Shown in pieces: positions 1 to 10,177 of a stretch of DNA of 64,000 nucleotides. This DNA is from Temnothorax longispinosus (taxonomy: Eukaryota; Arthropoda; Insecta; Hymenoptera; Formicidae). The position numbers and the translations under genes were made by a program. The stretch's first letter is position 1; each line of letters begins with the position of its first letter. The notes below the pieces were generated by a model. That model had not been told where the DNA came from and made no database searches. It saw only the letters and a list, made by a program, of their open reading frames with translations. The stretch covers positions 9,170,496-9,234,495 of the forward strand of contig NC_092366.1 of the NCBI RefSeq assembly GCF_030848805.1, read 5' to 3'.

Positions 1-290
1 GAATTTGCCTAACTACCAATTGTACAGCTCTATTTTCTTTTATTCCATCCATCACTAATTCTAAACTTATGCTAAAACACTCGTAACGCTTACACAAGCT
101 TACACATAATGCTTGCACGCTGACAATTTAAAATAACAAAGTCGGGACAGTAGAAATTAAAATCAGTTTAATTTATAAACCGCTCTTCTATAAAATTATA
201 TTTTTTGACTTATATGTGTTCCTTTCTCTTTAAGAAAATATTTGTACAAAAAATACATATAAAGAATACATATAAGCAGCTAAAGACTGG
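1..290. other. AT-rich sequence, nothing recognised
   Basis: This is AT-rich sequence with no open frame of note and no family that I recognise. It ends where the GC-rich inverted repeat of the next element begins. Confidence 0.5.
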
Positions 291-917
291 ATCGCGGTGC
301 TGTTTTCCTCACTCCAAGCGGCCCAGCGCCGTGAGCAAAGGAGACACCGTCGCATAGAGTACAAAAAAATTTATAATTATATACGCGACGGTGGTCCTTT
401 TGCTACGTTACACTGCTAGACCAGCACGGCGCCGCACAGTGGGGCGAATCTATCAAAAACCGGATATTGGACGAAAAAATGAAAAACGTATAATTCAAAT
501 TTTGACGAGATTTTATGTTAATATATATCCTAAACTATAAATAAATGTACTTATAATTGATTTTATCCTTTGTTATTTCCTCAAAATGATCTGATAAAGT
601 ATAACATTTTCGTAAATACTGAAATTCTAGTAATTCGATAGGTTACTTTCTAAAGTCTCCGCCGAAAGTATAACTGCGAATATTAGTTAAATGCCTATCA
701 GAACTTATTTATTAGGGTTCAAAAAACATATTTATTTTAGTTTTATGTTATTTGAGTACTATTATATATTAATAAATATTCACGACATATTCGACTATTA
801 AAATTTTCTTACTTTAATATTTAAACAGGAAGAAAGTTTGTGGATTAGAATGGATTAAGGTTTGCTCTGCGCCATTTGATAGGGCAAAGTGTCTAGTTTT
901 TGGCCATATATGATCAT

Positions 918-1070
918 TCATCCCCTTTCGTCCCTCTTTTTGAGATAATTGACCTCAAAGTTCACTCGACATGGTCGAACGTCGTCCATGAATAACTCAA
1001 TGGACGACGTTTAATCATGTCGAGTGAATATGGATGTCTATTTTCTCATAAAAAAAAGACGAAGGGGGAT
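918..1070. repeat. Palindromic sequence inside the 436-2539 element
   Basis: The two halves are imperfect inverted copies meeting near 992. The best block pairs TTCACTCGACATG (970-982) with CATGTCGAGTGAA (about 1016-1028). The outer arms pair CATCCCCTTTCGTC with GACGAAGGGGGAT. It is probably a small palindromic insertion or part of the terminal architecture of the host element. Confidence 0.6.
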
Positions 1071-1256
1071 ATATAATTTGTTTAATTATTGCTATTTTAT
1101 AACGATTAATTTCATCCATATTTTATAACAATTAATTACATTAATTAATATAATAGCAATATGATAAATATTATTGGATAAATGTATTTGGAGTACTGCG
1201 CATTCTGTAAATCCATGGGCCAATAAGATTGCTCTACGTTAAATTATTTGTTCTCC

Positions 1257-1345
1257 TCGAGGGGGGTGGGGAAGGGAGGGGAGGGAGGAGGGGAGGGGAG
1301 GGGGAGGAAATAAAAACAGCGGAGATAAGAACTTTTCGTCAGTCT
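1257..1345 (+). promoter_or_regulatory. G-tract, TATA-like box and initiator upstream of the 1515 ORF
   Basis: A run of G-tracts (1261-1307) is followed by an AAATAAAAA box at 1308-1316 and a TCAGTC initiator with its A at 1341. The TATA-to-initiator distance is about 30 bp, as in arthropod core promoters. The ORF ATG lies 174 bp downstream. The G-rich strand could form quadruplexes. The arrangement suggests a real RNA polymerase II promoter, but no expression evidence is available. Confidence 0.45.
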
Positions 1346-1514
1346 TTCTCGATCAGTAGTTGATTAAAGACTTTTTGATTTTGAAAGTTTTCGTTTTTGT
1401 CGAAGTTTTTGTCGTTGCTTTATACAATTCACTTTGCGTCCTTTTCAGGATACAGTGAAAAATATATAGAATATATAAAATATATAGAAGATTATACTTT
1501 AACACGCTCGCAAA

Positions 1515-2138
1515 ATGGAAAATTTCCGAACAAATCGTCAACTTTTTAATTGTATGCGTGCAAATAATCTTGATTTATTAAATTATGAGGCTTTAATAAG
1601 CCACATAATATCATGTATTGATACTGAATTACCCAAAATCGCGTTGGAAGCATTAAAACGAAAAATCATAAATTTCACGAAGAATTTAAAGTCAAAATGG
1701 ATAGCTAGCCATTACGATTACAACAGATTTATTGCAAAGCATGAAAGTTGGTTAAATTGTGAATTTTCTTTTCCGAACGAAGTACTGAATTTAATTTCTA
1801 CTTCTTCACGTACGCGTATGCCTCTTAATAGATCAAAGAGTTTCGTAGAATGTTCCGAACGACATAAAAGAAAGAGACCTGAGGAAGTACGGAATAATCC
1901 GGAAATGACTAATTTTATTGTTCGGAAAAAGTTAAAATCCGATGACGCGCTATTTATATATAATTTTATCCAGAGACATCCCGAACATGTCAAAAAGATT
2001 AAACAATTCTGTGAAGAAATTGAAAATAAAACAGATTTGATTGATAGGGATTGCATTAAGTACGACTTCAAAAAATGGAGGTTCTATATTCGGCATGTAT
2101 GTATGTATGTATGTATGTATGTCTACGATTTTCTTTAA
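1515..2138 (+). CDS. Uncharacterised transposon-borne protein, 207 aa
   Basis: The ATG at 1515 follows a plausible core promoter and opens a 207-residue frame. The first 90 residues look helical, with regularly placed Leu, Trp and Phe. Residues near 110-125 read KSFVECSERHKRKRPEEVR. This resembles a KSFxExSxRxKRRK segment that I associate with uncharacterised insect proteins of repetitive loci. That recollection is weak and I cannot name the family. The last dozen residues are translated from an ATGT tandem repeat (about 2096-2123), so the original C-terminus may be lost and the gene truncated. No zinc finger, DDE triad or RT motif is seen. A role in transposition or a captured host gene are both possible. 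Confidence 0.45.
   Translation: MENFRTNRQLFNCMRANNLDLLNYEALISHIISCIDTELPKIALEALKRKIINFTKNLKSKWIASHYDYNRFIAKHESWLNCEFSFPNEVLNLISTSSRTRMPLNRSKSFVECSERHKRKRPEEVRNNPEMTNFIVRKKLKSDDALFIYNFIQRHPEHVKKIKQFCEEIENKTDLIDRDCIKYDFKKWRFYIRHVCMYVCMYVYDFL
2096..2123. repeat. ATGT tetranucleotide repeat
   Basis: About seven tandem ATGT units form the 3' end of the 1515-2138 frame and supply its final CMYV-type residues. Confidence 0.85.
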
Positions 2139-2613
2139 AACTACTGGACGGATTTAAATGCGGTTTTCACTGTCCTATAGAGCAATTCTCTAGGAAGGTT
2201 TTAGTACATAAAATATCGCGCTAGAACATCAGGGTACGGAGCAGTAAGGAAATATGCGATAATAATTATTCATATTAATTTAATAAAGCACTAAAAAAGT
2301 ATAAAATAAAAAAAATTTTTTTTTAAATAGAACCGATTTTCCAAAAAAAACTAAAAAGTATTTAAAAAATTAAAAAATCATTTATGCGCTTTATGAAAAA
2401 TTGTTAATTAAATAATTTTGATTTCATACACTAAATGTATAATAATCGTACATTATTTATGTCAAGTTTCAAGTCATTTCATTGAAAAATGTAGAAGTTA
2501 TAAGCAAATGACCGAAAAATGAGGCGTTCGCCCCACTGTGCGCCGCGGCGTAGAGGGTATTGCTTCTCACGGCGTTAACACGCGCATGAAGTGGGCAAAA
2601 CAGCACCGCGATC

Positions 2614-3023
2614 TCTGCATATAAATAAAGAAATTTTAAAGTATTGAATAAATTTGAGAAACATTTTTAGAAATACTTTATTATTAAAGATGTATGTCAG
2701 ATAGCTATATGTGTAGTATAATTTTGTTTTCTTGATTAAACAGTGTAGAGCTAATCTCAGAAATTATTCATAAACAACATTGTATCATTGGGACAGAAAA
2801 AGCGTAAAAATCGCAATTTTGTCCCATTTTTGTACTTGATATTGTTTAAATAAATCATTAAAAAATTGAAAAAAAATATAACCAGAAAATCTTAAAAAAC
2901 CGTAATTGCAATTCTCGATGTCATAGAAGTGTACCATAAAAATTTCATTCATTTTTACCGTATATGAGCAGAGATACATATTATGATATTTACATAGGAA
3001 GTATATTTATATATATGTATATA
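2614..3023. other. AT-rich spacer, no gene seen
   Basis: This AT-rich DNA lies between two mobile elements. Short open frames on both strands have no recognisable domain. Confidence 0.5.
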
Positions 3024-3702
3024 CAGGGTGTCCGAAAAATCGCCTACTCCATTTCGGGAGGTGATTCGGGACCCAAAAACAAGCAAAAAAGTTCATACAA
3101 ACATAGGTCCGGAAATGAGCCGTTTCCAAGTTATTTTTATGTTCAAAAATCGTAATTTAGAATCCGCTTGACATCCCTCTTTCTTAATTATTTCTTAAAT
3201 TAAAAATTTTTATTTTTAAATATCAGCTAATTCATTAAAACTTAAACGATCCATTTTGATGAATACGGAAAGATTAGATACAACCTAAAAGTAAGGTGTT
3301 GTTAAATAATAATTTGAAACTTATTGAAAAGCCGTGATTTACTTACTGATTTTGAATAGGCGTGAAAACAACTGATTTCAAGTAGCCGTGAAAACAACTA
3401 ATTTTGAATAGCCGTGAAAACAACTGATTTCTTTTAAAAATAATGTAATCGTATTTACAAATATTGAAAAATTGAAAAAAAATAAAAAAATTAAAAATAT
3501 TTAAAAATAAAAATTTTTAATTTAAGAAATAATTAAGAAAGAGGGATGCCAAGCGGATTCTAAATTACGATTTTTGAACATAAAAGTGGCTATAACTCAG
3601 AAATGGCTCATTTCCGGACCTATGTTTGTATGAACTTTTTTACTTGTTTTTGGGTCCTGAATCACCTCCCGAAGTGGAGTAGGCGATTTTTTGGACACCC
3701 TG
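3024..3702. mobile_element. Fold-back MITE with CAGGGTGTCC ends
   Basis: The element starts with CAGGGTGTCCGAAAAATCGC and ends with the inverted copy, including GGACACCCTG at 3693-3702. Flanking TATA on each side fits insertion at TA-rich sites. The arms are about 200 bp each (to about 3222 and from about 3485) and share long near-identical blocks. The 260-bp centre is AT-rich and has short repeats of GCCGTGAAAACAACT near 3360-3425. No transposase is encoded, so it is a non-autonomous DNA element. Confidence 0.8.
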
Positions 3703-3891
3703 TATATACAATTTCTGTAACTTTTAATAAAGCAAATATCTCAGAAACGGGTTGGACAATCGATCGCAAATTTAACACAGGTTTTTGGGATATATAAGTG
3801 CACAATCTCTGTAAATTTCAGCTTTATCCTGTTATTTTGACATAAATGACATACATCTTTAAGAATGTGGATAGATTGTAATTTAGTCGTC

Positions 3892-4559
3892 AGGGTATTT
3901 CCCATTATAACAGTCGAAATGCCCTCACTCCGCTTTTCGAAAAAAACCTATTGGAACTTATTTGTAAACTAAAAAAAATAACTTCTATTACCCTGCCCGC
4001 CTCCCCCTTCTCCCTCTCCTTCCTGGGGTGGTTAAAAACCCCTTTTCTTGTATATTAATTTTTTTCTCGAAAACCTTTTGTTAAAAAAATTTGTAAAAAT
4101 TTGAGTATATAGGAGACATACACCAGAATATACCTAAATTTTTTCAGATTTTTTTAAGGTCATCTTCAAGATAAAAAAAATTCCGAAAAATTTTAAATTG
4201 TTATAACATTAAAACAAAAAATCATACATCAAATTTTATTTTTTTTAAATACGTATTCTAATTTGTTCTAAATATACCAACCAATTTTTTTAAGTTTCCG
4301 TAGGTGCGCCTGTTTTCAAAAATGCGAAAAACTGTATTTTTTAGGTTATTTTGCCTTCTATCTCGGGGACGCCGAGGTCAAAATATCTGAAAAAATTTGG
4401 GTATATAGGGGCCATATACCAAAATATACCCAAATTTTTTTAGATTTTTCCAAAGTCATCTTCAAGGTAAAAAAAATTCAAAATGATTCAAAACCGTTAT
4501 ATTTTCAAAGCTAGGAGGACGGCAATCCCAGATTTTTTTGAAAAAAAAGTAAAGTACCG

Positions 4560-4602
<43 letters not shown>

Positions 4603-6111
4603 CAAACTTTTGAAAAGAAAGTGGCAGTTCCCTGTTTTTTGCCTTTCTAAACCTTCTTTTCGTTAATTGATTGTCGGATAGCTACATAATTCAATAAATG
4701 TATTTATTAATTATAAACAATTTAAAGAGACTACAACACTTTTTAACTTTACTACAAAAAGCTCTACAAACAAAATACAATTAACTACAAACAAACTTCT
4801 TTTATTTTATAATATGTTGATGTATCATATATGATATTAGCCGACGACTGACACTTTAAATATTTAATTAAAAATTAATTATGGACTAACAAACAAAAAT
4901 AAATGCACTACAATAATCTATAAACAAAATACAATCGATTTCACACCTAAAAATTAGGTGAAATTATAAACAATTTAAAGAGACTACAACACTTTTTAAC
5001 ATTACTACAAAAAGCTCTACAAACAAAATACAATTAACAACAAACGAACTTCTATTATTTTATAATATGTTGATGTGTCATATGATATGATAGCCGACGA
5101 CTGACACTTTAAATATTTAATTAAAAATTATTTATTTTTTTAGATGTGAAACCTATTTAGGTGTGAAATCGATCAGTCGTCGGTTAACATCATATATGAT
5201 ACATCAACATATTATAAAATAAAAGAAGTTTGTTTGTAGTTAATTGTATTTTGTTTGTAGAGCTTTTTGTAGTAAAGTTAAAAAGTGTTGTAGTCTCTTT
5301 AAATTGTTTATAATTAATAAATACGTTTGTTGAACTATGTAGCTATCGACAATCAATTAACGAAAAAAAAGTTTAGAAAGGCAAAAAACTGGGAACTGCC
5401 ATTTTCTTTTCAAAAGTTTAACAAATATATATATATATATATATACATATAATCGTTACTTTATTTTTTTTTTCAAAAAAATCTGGGGTTGCCGTTTTCC
5501 TAGCTTTGAAAATATAACGGTTTTCAATTATTTTGAATTTTTTTGACCTTGAAGATGACCTTGGAAAATCTAAAAAAATTTTGGGTATATTTTGGTGTAT
5601 GGCCCCTATATACCCAAATTTTTTCAGATATTTCGGCCTCGGCGTTCCCGAGATAGAAGGCAAAATAACTTAAAAAATACAGTTTTTCGCATTTTTGAAG
5701 ACGGCGCACCTACGAAAACTTAAAAAAATTGGTTGGTATATTTAGAACAAATTAGAATACGTATTTAAAAAAAATAAAATTTGATGTATGATTTTTTGTT
5801 TTAATGTTATAACAATTAAAAATTTTTTTTACCTTGAATATGATCTTGAGAAAATCTGAAAAAATTTAGGTATATTCTGGTGTATGTCTCCTATATACTC
5901 AAATTTTTACAGATTTTTTTAGCAAGAGGTTTTCGAGAAGAAAATTAATATGCAAGAAAAGGGGTTGTTAGCCACCCCAGGAAGGAGAGGGAGGCGGGGG
6001 AGGCGGGCAGGGTAATAAAAGTTATTTTTTTTAGTTTACAAATAAGTTCCAATAGGTTTTTTTCGAAAAGCGGAGTGAGGGCATTTCGACTATTATAATG
6101 GGAAATACCCT
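3892..6111. mobile_element. Long fold-back element with ~0.95-kb inverted arms
   Basis: The left arm begins AGGGTATTTCCCATTATAA at 3892, and the right arm ends with its reverse complement at 6111. The arms run about 3892-4851 and 5174-6111. They match block for block, including a CCTCCCCCT-rich patch, paired TA microsatellites (about 4560-4600 and 5429-5446) and AT-rich ends near the centre. No credible protein is encoded. The structure would fold into a very long hairpin. No clear target-site duplication was found. Confidence 0.8.
4934..5173. repeat. Insert at the centre of the fold-back element
   Basis: The insert is bounded by ATCGATTTCACACCTA (from 4934) and its inverted copy TAGGTGTGAAATCGAT (to 5173). 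It contains a second, same-strand copy (about 4959-5112) of the 150-bp arm sequence present at about 4703-4857. The central region therefore holds three copies of one unit, two direct and one inverted. Gene conversion or a nested duplication could explain this. Confidence 0.6.
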
Positions 6112-6215
6112 TTAAAAAAAATTATTATTTTATTAAAAGGTTCGACAATTAAAATAGAAAAATATAAGACAGTTCGAGGAGGAAAAAGAACAAGATTATT
6201 ATTGCTTATTTTTCC

Positions 6216-6423
6216 AGGAACAATACGTGGTATCCACCAAATGAAGACTGGATTATGTGCAATGTTTGCAAATTATGGACACATGAAAATTGTTGCGGAG
6301 ATGAAAGCACTTCTAAAGGCTATATGTTTGCGATTTTTGTCAAAAGCAGTCTTAGTTTATTTTTTCCCCGCATGTTTGTAATTACTTCAGCTATAGTGAT
6401 GCTCGAAATTACTAATAATTAGT
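6216..6423 (+). pseudogene. Fragment with a PHD-like Cys/His finger, probably transposase tail
   Basis: After a TTTTTCCAG sequence, the frame from 6216 reads through a WIMCNVCKLWTHENC segment. This has the C-x2-C-x3-W-x-H-x2-C spacing of a PHD-like finger. Such a finger ends several insect transposases of the pogo/CENP-B type. The frame then continues to a TAG at 6421-6423 without recognisable sequence. No upstream catalytic domain is visible. It is most likely a fragment of a decayed element, though a spliced exon cannot be excluded. Confidence 0.4.
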
Positions 6424-7113
6424 AGAAAATTCCTTGTCCTAAGATATAAGAAATGATAATATTGCAAGAAAAATGGACATAGTCATCATTATTATTTCTT
6501 TGCTAGAATGACGCACAGAGTTATAAAAATTTGCATAATAAACACTAGAAATATAAAAGCAAAAGACAAAAAGTATATACTTAAAAAAAATTATAATATA
6601 AACTAACGTTATATAAATTGTACACAAAATAAACGAGAAACTGTGTTTAAAAAGTGAATACATATTGAATTCGTAATATATTTTTCCTTTTGTGTTGTCA
6701 CATATGCAAGGTGAATTATTACTCGTCATTAGTGTCTGTTTCATCTCTTTTTGTTTCATCCCTCTTTCGATTGCGTAAATCAGGACGCGTGCTCGTTGAC
6801 AAATTTCTATTGGAATTCACGACAATGCTGTCCATTGATATTAAATTGGTCTTTCTGCATTTATATGCACAATGATCTAACAAGAAAAAATTAATCGTTA
6901 TTTGAGGGTTACAGTTACGCATATACTGCAAAACTATATATAGACAAATTATCATTTTTAGATTTCAAAAATAGACATCAAATGTCAATGCATTATTTGT
7001 ATTCTATATTTATTATAGTAATTAATTTACGGTTTATGTACATTAAAGTAATTTCTCAAATTTATTATTATTTTTCAATAGTAATTATTAATTCACCAGT
7101 GTAGAAAAAATAT
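6424..7113. other. AT-rich spacer, no gene seen
   Basis: Short open frames occur on both strands. None has a domain that I recognise and all are low in complexity. Confidence 0.5.
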
Positions 7114-7160
7114 ATAGTCGGGATGTAAGTCAGCCTGACTGGCAGTAATTTATTTATAAA

Positions 7161-7201
7161 CGACGTTTCGACCCTTACTTTGGGTCCTTTTCAAGTTTAG
7201 A
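7161..7201 (-). ncRNA. Degenerate hammerhead-ribozyme-like motif (inverted copy)
   Basis: This is the inverted counterpart of the motif at 9288-9330. On the minus strand a CTTGAAAA segment is followed by a GGACCC/GGGTC hairpin and GAAAC. The first core segment deviates from the CUGANGA consensus, so activity is doubtful. Confidence 0.35.
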
Positions 7202-7466
7202 TAATTAACAAAGCTGAAACAACAATTAACAAACTTAAACGCAAGCTCGTAGAATGCACCAAATAAAATTACGTCATTGTGCATCAAATATATATAATAC
7301 AATAATTAAAAACTTACATAAATCATTGTGCGTCAAATTACGTTAAAATTGAGTCATGCGGGTAAAATTCGTTGGAAGAACATGACAATCCCGCTTGAAA
7401 GACGAAGGCTGACTAATATATACGTCAAGAGCGATCGCAATCAAATAACATATATAGAAGGTGAAG

Positions 7467-7784
7467 TTAGAGAGAAAACAAAATACGGTCATAAACGGTC
7501 GGTAAATTTTCGGTATCTTTCTGGGAATTGATTGCATCTTCATGCTTTTTTATAAACAACATTTCAGAAATTTCGCGTTTTTTGAGATTCTGTTCCCTAT
7601 GTAAAATTTTGGCCTCATGCCATTTAAAATCGTGATTAAAGTCTAATCTATGTTTGCTAACGACTGAGTGCTGATTGTGATGCCTGCTAATATCAGAACG
7701 ATGTTCTTTTACTCTAGTTTCCAAATGCCTTTTGGTTTGGCCAATGTAGCATGCATTGCAATCAGCACACTCCAACTTGTACAC
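7467..7784 (-). pseudogene. Inverted copy of the Penelope GIY-YIG endonuclease end
   Basis: The minus strand encodes 105 residues identical in sequence to the C-terminal end of the forward element's protein. They include the YKLECADCNACYIGQTKRH core of a GIY-YIG endonuclease. The reverse transcriptase is absent because the inverted copy is truncated just upstream. It has no start of its own and is probably inert. Confidence 0.8.
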
Positions 7785-7901
7785 AACACCCGTGCATTTA
7801 TTAATGTTTAGTCTGTCCTTCCCTTTTTTTGATTAATGCGTCCATTTTCTTCGGAACCGTGTACAAGGTGCTTAAGCCAAGGTGCTTAAGCCATAGGATT
7901 C

Positions 7902-9020
7902 TTGTTTGCCATCAAGATGATTTTGAATTCCACCAGTTTCTCCTTTAATGATGAATTTTACGAGCAAATCTTTGGCAGCCCAATGGGCTCCCCTCTCTCT
8001 CCGATTTTGGCGGACATCGTCATGGACGATCTCGAAACTTGTTGCCTTCAATCCTTTGACTTTCCGATTGACATATTTTTTCGTTATGTTGATGACATCT
8101 TCATGTGTATCCCGAAATCGAAACTTAACGATATTGTGCTCGCTTTTAACAGCTATCATCCTCGTCTAAAATTCACGTACGAGTTGGAAGAAAATAATTG
8201 TTTGAATTTTTTAGACACGACCGTATTTAGACGGAATAATTTTTTATTTACTAACTGGTTTCGCAAACCAACGTTTTCAGGCCGTTACATCAATTATTTT
8301 TCCAGTCATCCTTTAAAATATAAGATCAATACCATCATAAACCTAGTGGACCTGCACGCAATACTTCTGTCCGATGAACAGTTTCATGATGAGAATATCC
8401 GCCTAGTGAAATCTATCCTGTCTAACAATTGCTTCCCTGACTCGATCGTGAATAAACATATACAAAAAAGACTGACAGAAATTAATAAACGTTGGTACAA
8501 CGGGGATGACGCTGTTGATGACGACAGACATATGAATTTAAAATATTATGTACCCATTCCCTATGTAAAAAGCTTTAGTGAAAATCTTCGTCGAATTTTC
8601 GGCACCTATGGCTTAAGCACCTTGTACACGGTTCCGAAGAAAATGGACGCATTAATCAAAAAAGGGAAGGACAGACTAAACATTAATAAATGCACGGGTG
8701 TTGTGTACAAGTTGGAGTGTGCTGATTGCAATGCATGCTACATTGGCCAAACCAAAAGGCATTTGGAAACTAGAGTAAAAGAACATCGTTCTGATATTAG
8801 CAGGCATCACAATCAGCACTCAGTCGTTAGCAAACATAGATTAGACTTTAATCACGATTTTAAATGGCATGAGGCCAAAATTTTACATAGGGAACAGAAT
8901 CTCAAAAAACGCGAAATTTCTGAAATGTTGTTTATAAAAAAGCATGAAGATGCAATCAATTCCCAGAAAGATACCGAAAATTTACCGACCGTTTATGACC
9001 GTATTTTGTTTTCTCTCTAG
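7902..9020 (+). pseudogene. Penelope-like RT/GIY-YIG polyprotein, N-terminally truncated
   Basis: The 372-residue open frame begins inside the reverse transcriptase. It carries the GSPMGSPLSPILADIVMDDLE block, the catalytic FFRYVDDIF motif and an NFLDTTV block, then a linker and a C-terminal GIY-YIG endonuclease (YKLECADCNACYIGQTKRH...VKEH). The RT fingers and the first catalytic aspartate are missing, so this copy cannot make a complete enzyme. The reading frame is intact to its stop at 9018-9020, which fits a young insertion truncated at its 5' end. Penelope-like elements use the RT and the GIY-YIG nuclease for target-primed retrotransposition. Confidence 0.85.
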
Positions 9021-9287
9021 CTTCACCTTCTATATATGTTATTTGATTGCGATCGCTCTTGACGTATATATTAGTCAGCCTTCGTCTTTCAAGCGGGATT
9101 GTCATGTTCTTCCAACGAATTTTACCCGCATGACTCAATTTTAACGTAATTTGACGCACAATGATTTATGTAAGTTTTTAATTATTGTATTATATATATT
9201 TGATGCACAATGACGTAATTTTATTTGGTGCATTCTACGAGCTTGCGTTTAAGTTTGTTAATTGTTGTTTCAGCTTTGTTAATTATC

Positions 9288-9330
9288 TAAACTTGAAAAG
9301 GACCCAAAGTAAGGGTCGAAACGTCGTTTA
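9288..9330 (+). ncRNA. Degenerate hammerhead-ribozyme-like motif of the Penelope element
   Basis: The sequence shows CTTGAAAA, a hairpin GGACCC-AAAGTAA-GGGTC, then GAAACGTCG. Penelope-like elements are known to carry hammerhead motifs in their terminal repeats, with a core of CUGANGA, stem II and GAAA. Stem II and GAAA are clear here. The CUGANGA box is degenerate, and I could not place stems I and III with confidence. Confidence 0.4.
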
Positions 9331-9373
9331 TAAATAAATTACTGCCAGTCAGGCTGACTTACATCCCGACTAT

Positions 9374-9966
9374 TTATTATTATTGTTGAGAATAAAATGT
9401 ATAAAATAAATTGCATAATGTTAAAAGCAAGTCGAATAATTACTCATCAATATATGCTTTTTTACTCGTTAAGCGATGCTTGCAGTTCCTCGAGTAGAAG
9501 AAATGTCTAACTCTGTTGTTCTAAATCCACATGTGAGACCAATGATTCTGAAGTAGGTACTCAAATATACTCAGAACATTTCTGTAAATTTACATACGAC
9601 TGATTATACATATATAAAACTTGCGATAGACTACAGTAATTATTTAAAATATTGCAGTTATAAGTTATTTTTATACAAGAAGTTGATATTTTATCCCTTA
9701 GCTGTTAAGTGAAAAAAATACTTGTAGGCCAAAAATGTTTTTGACAAAAGAGTTAATAAAATTATAAAAAAAGATACTTTCAGGAGTTCTTTTAAGTCGC
9801 TGAATCTAAATCTGAGGTCAAAATTTTTTAATTTAAAATAAAGGAAAAATTTATAAAAATTCTTGTTTTCTTGCAAACCAAACAATATTTTAAATTTTTT
9901 AGCCATTATATTAAGTCTGTCATTTTAAATTAATCAAAGTTCAAAAATATACATTTTATGTATCTA
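9374..9966. other. AT-rich spacer, no gene seen
   Basis: I see no recognisable coding or repeat structure in this stretch. Confidence 0.5.
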
Positions 9967-10177
9967 CAGGGTGAATTTTAATGGATGTCCCATTCACAAT
10001 TGTCATCTGCCAATTTGTCTCAATTTTCTTTCTATATATATAAAAAAATTTTCCATTTTGTAACGAAGACGTAAAGTTTAACATATTCTATATAAGTGAA
10101 GTGCTCTTTATCAAAAAAAGGATGCTCGATGAAGTATTGATGGTAAAAGGATGGGACATCCATTAAAATTCACCCTG
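9967..10177. mobile_element. 211-bp MITE with CAGGGTGAATTTTAATGG ends
   Basis: The ends CAGGGTGAATTTTAATGGATG and its inverted copy give terminal inverted repeats of about 26 bp. They are flanked by TA-type sequence. The element is non-autonomous, and its CAGGGTG start resembles the element at 3024-3702. Confidence 0.8.

Larger units (their letters stand above)
436..2539. mobile_element. DNA transposon-like element with 13-bp TIRs
   Basis: The ends are inverted copies of ACAGTGGGGCGAA (436-448 and 2527-2539). A 7-bp direct repeat GCGCCGC flanks them at 429-435 and 2540-2546, as expected of a target-site duplication. The element is about 2.1 kb, AT-rich, and inserted in a GC-rich repeat. It holds one plus-strand ORF (1515-2138) with a plausible promoter, plus an internal palindrome (918-1070). 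A 7-bp duplication occurs in few superfamilies, some P-like elements among them. No DDE catalytic core is visible, so I cannot assign a superfamily. It may be a non-autonomous element that carries a passenger gene. Confidence 0.6.
291..2613. repeat. Interrupted GC-rich inverted-repeat element
   Basis: Near 291 the sequence reads GATCGCGGTGCTGTTTT. Its reverse complement lies at about 2597-2613. Further inward, CGCCGTGAG-type and GGCGCCGC-type blocks also correspond between the two sides. The left part holds a local hairpin (about 333-357 against 381-404) built on AGCAAA.GGA..ACCGTCGC. With the 436-2539 insertion removed, the two sides make a fold-back sequence of about 220 bp. I read it as an older palindromic element split by a younger one. 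The family is unknown. Confidence 0.6.
7114..9373. mobile_element. Penelope-like element with inverted partial copy
   Basis: The unit consists of a forward, 5'-truncated Penelope-like element (about 7898-9373) preceded by an inverted copy of its last ~770 bp (7114-7879). Both outer ends read ATAGTCGGGATGT inward. The two arms are nearly identical; the difference I noticed is a T/C at about 7466, against 9021 on the other arm. This suggests a recent insertion. At the junction a GGTGCTTAAGCC block is repeated. Head-to-head arrangements with a truncated inverted copy are typical of Penelope-like elements. Confidence 0.85.
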
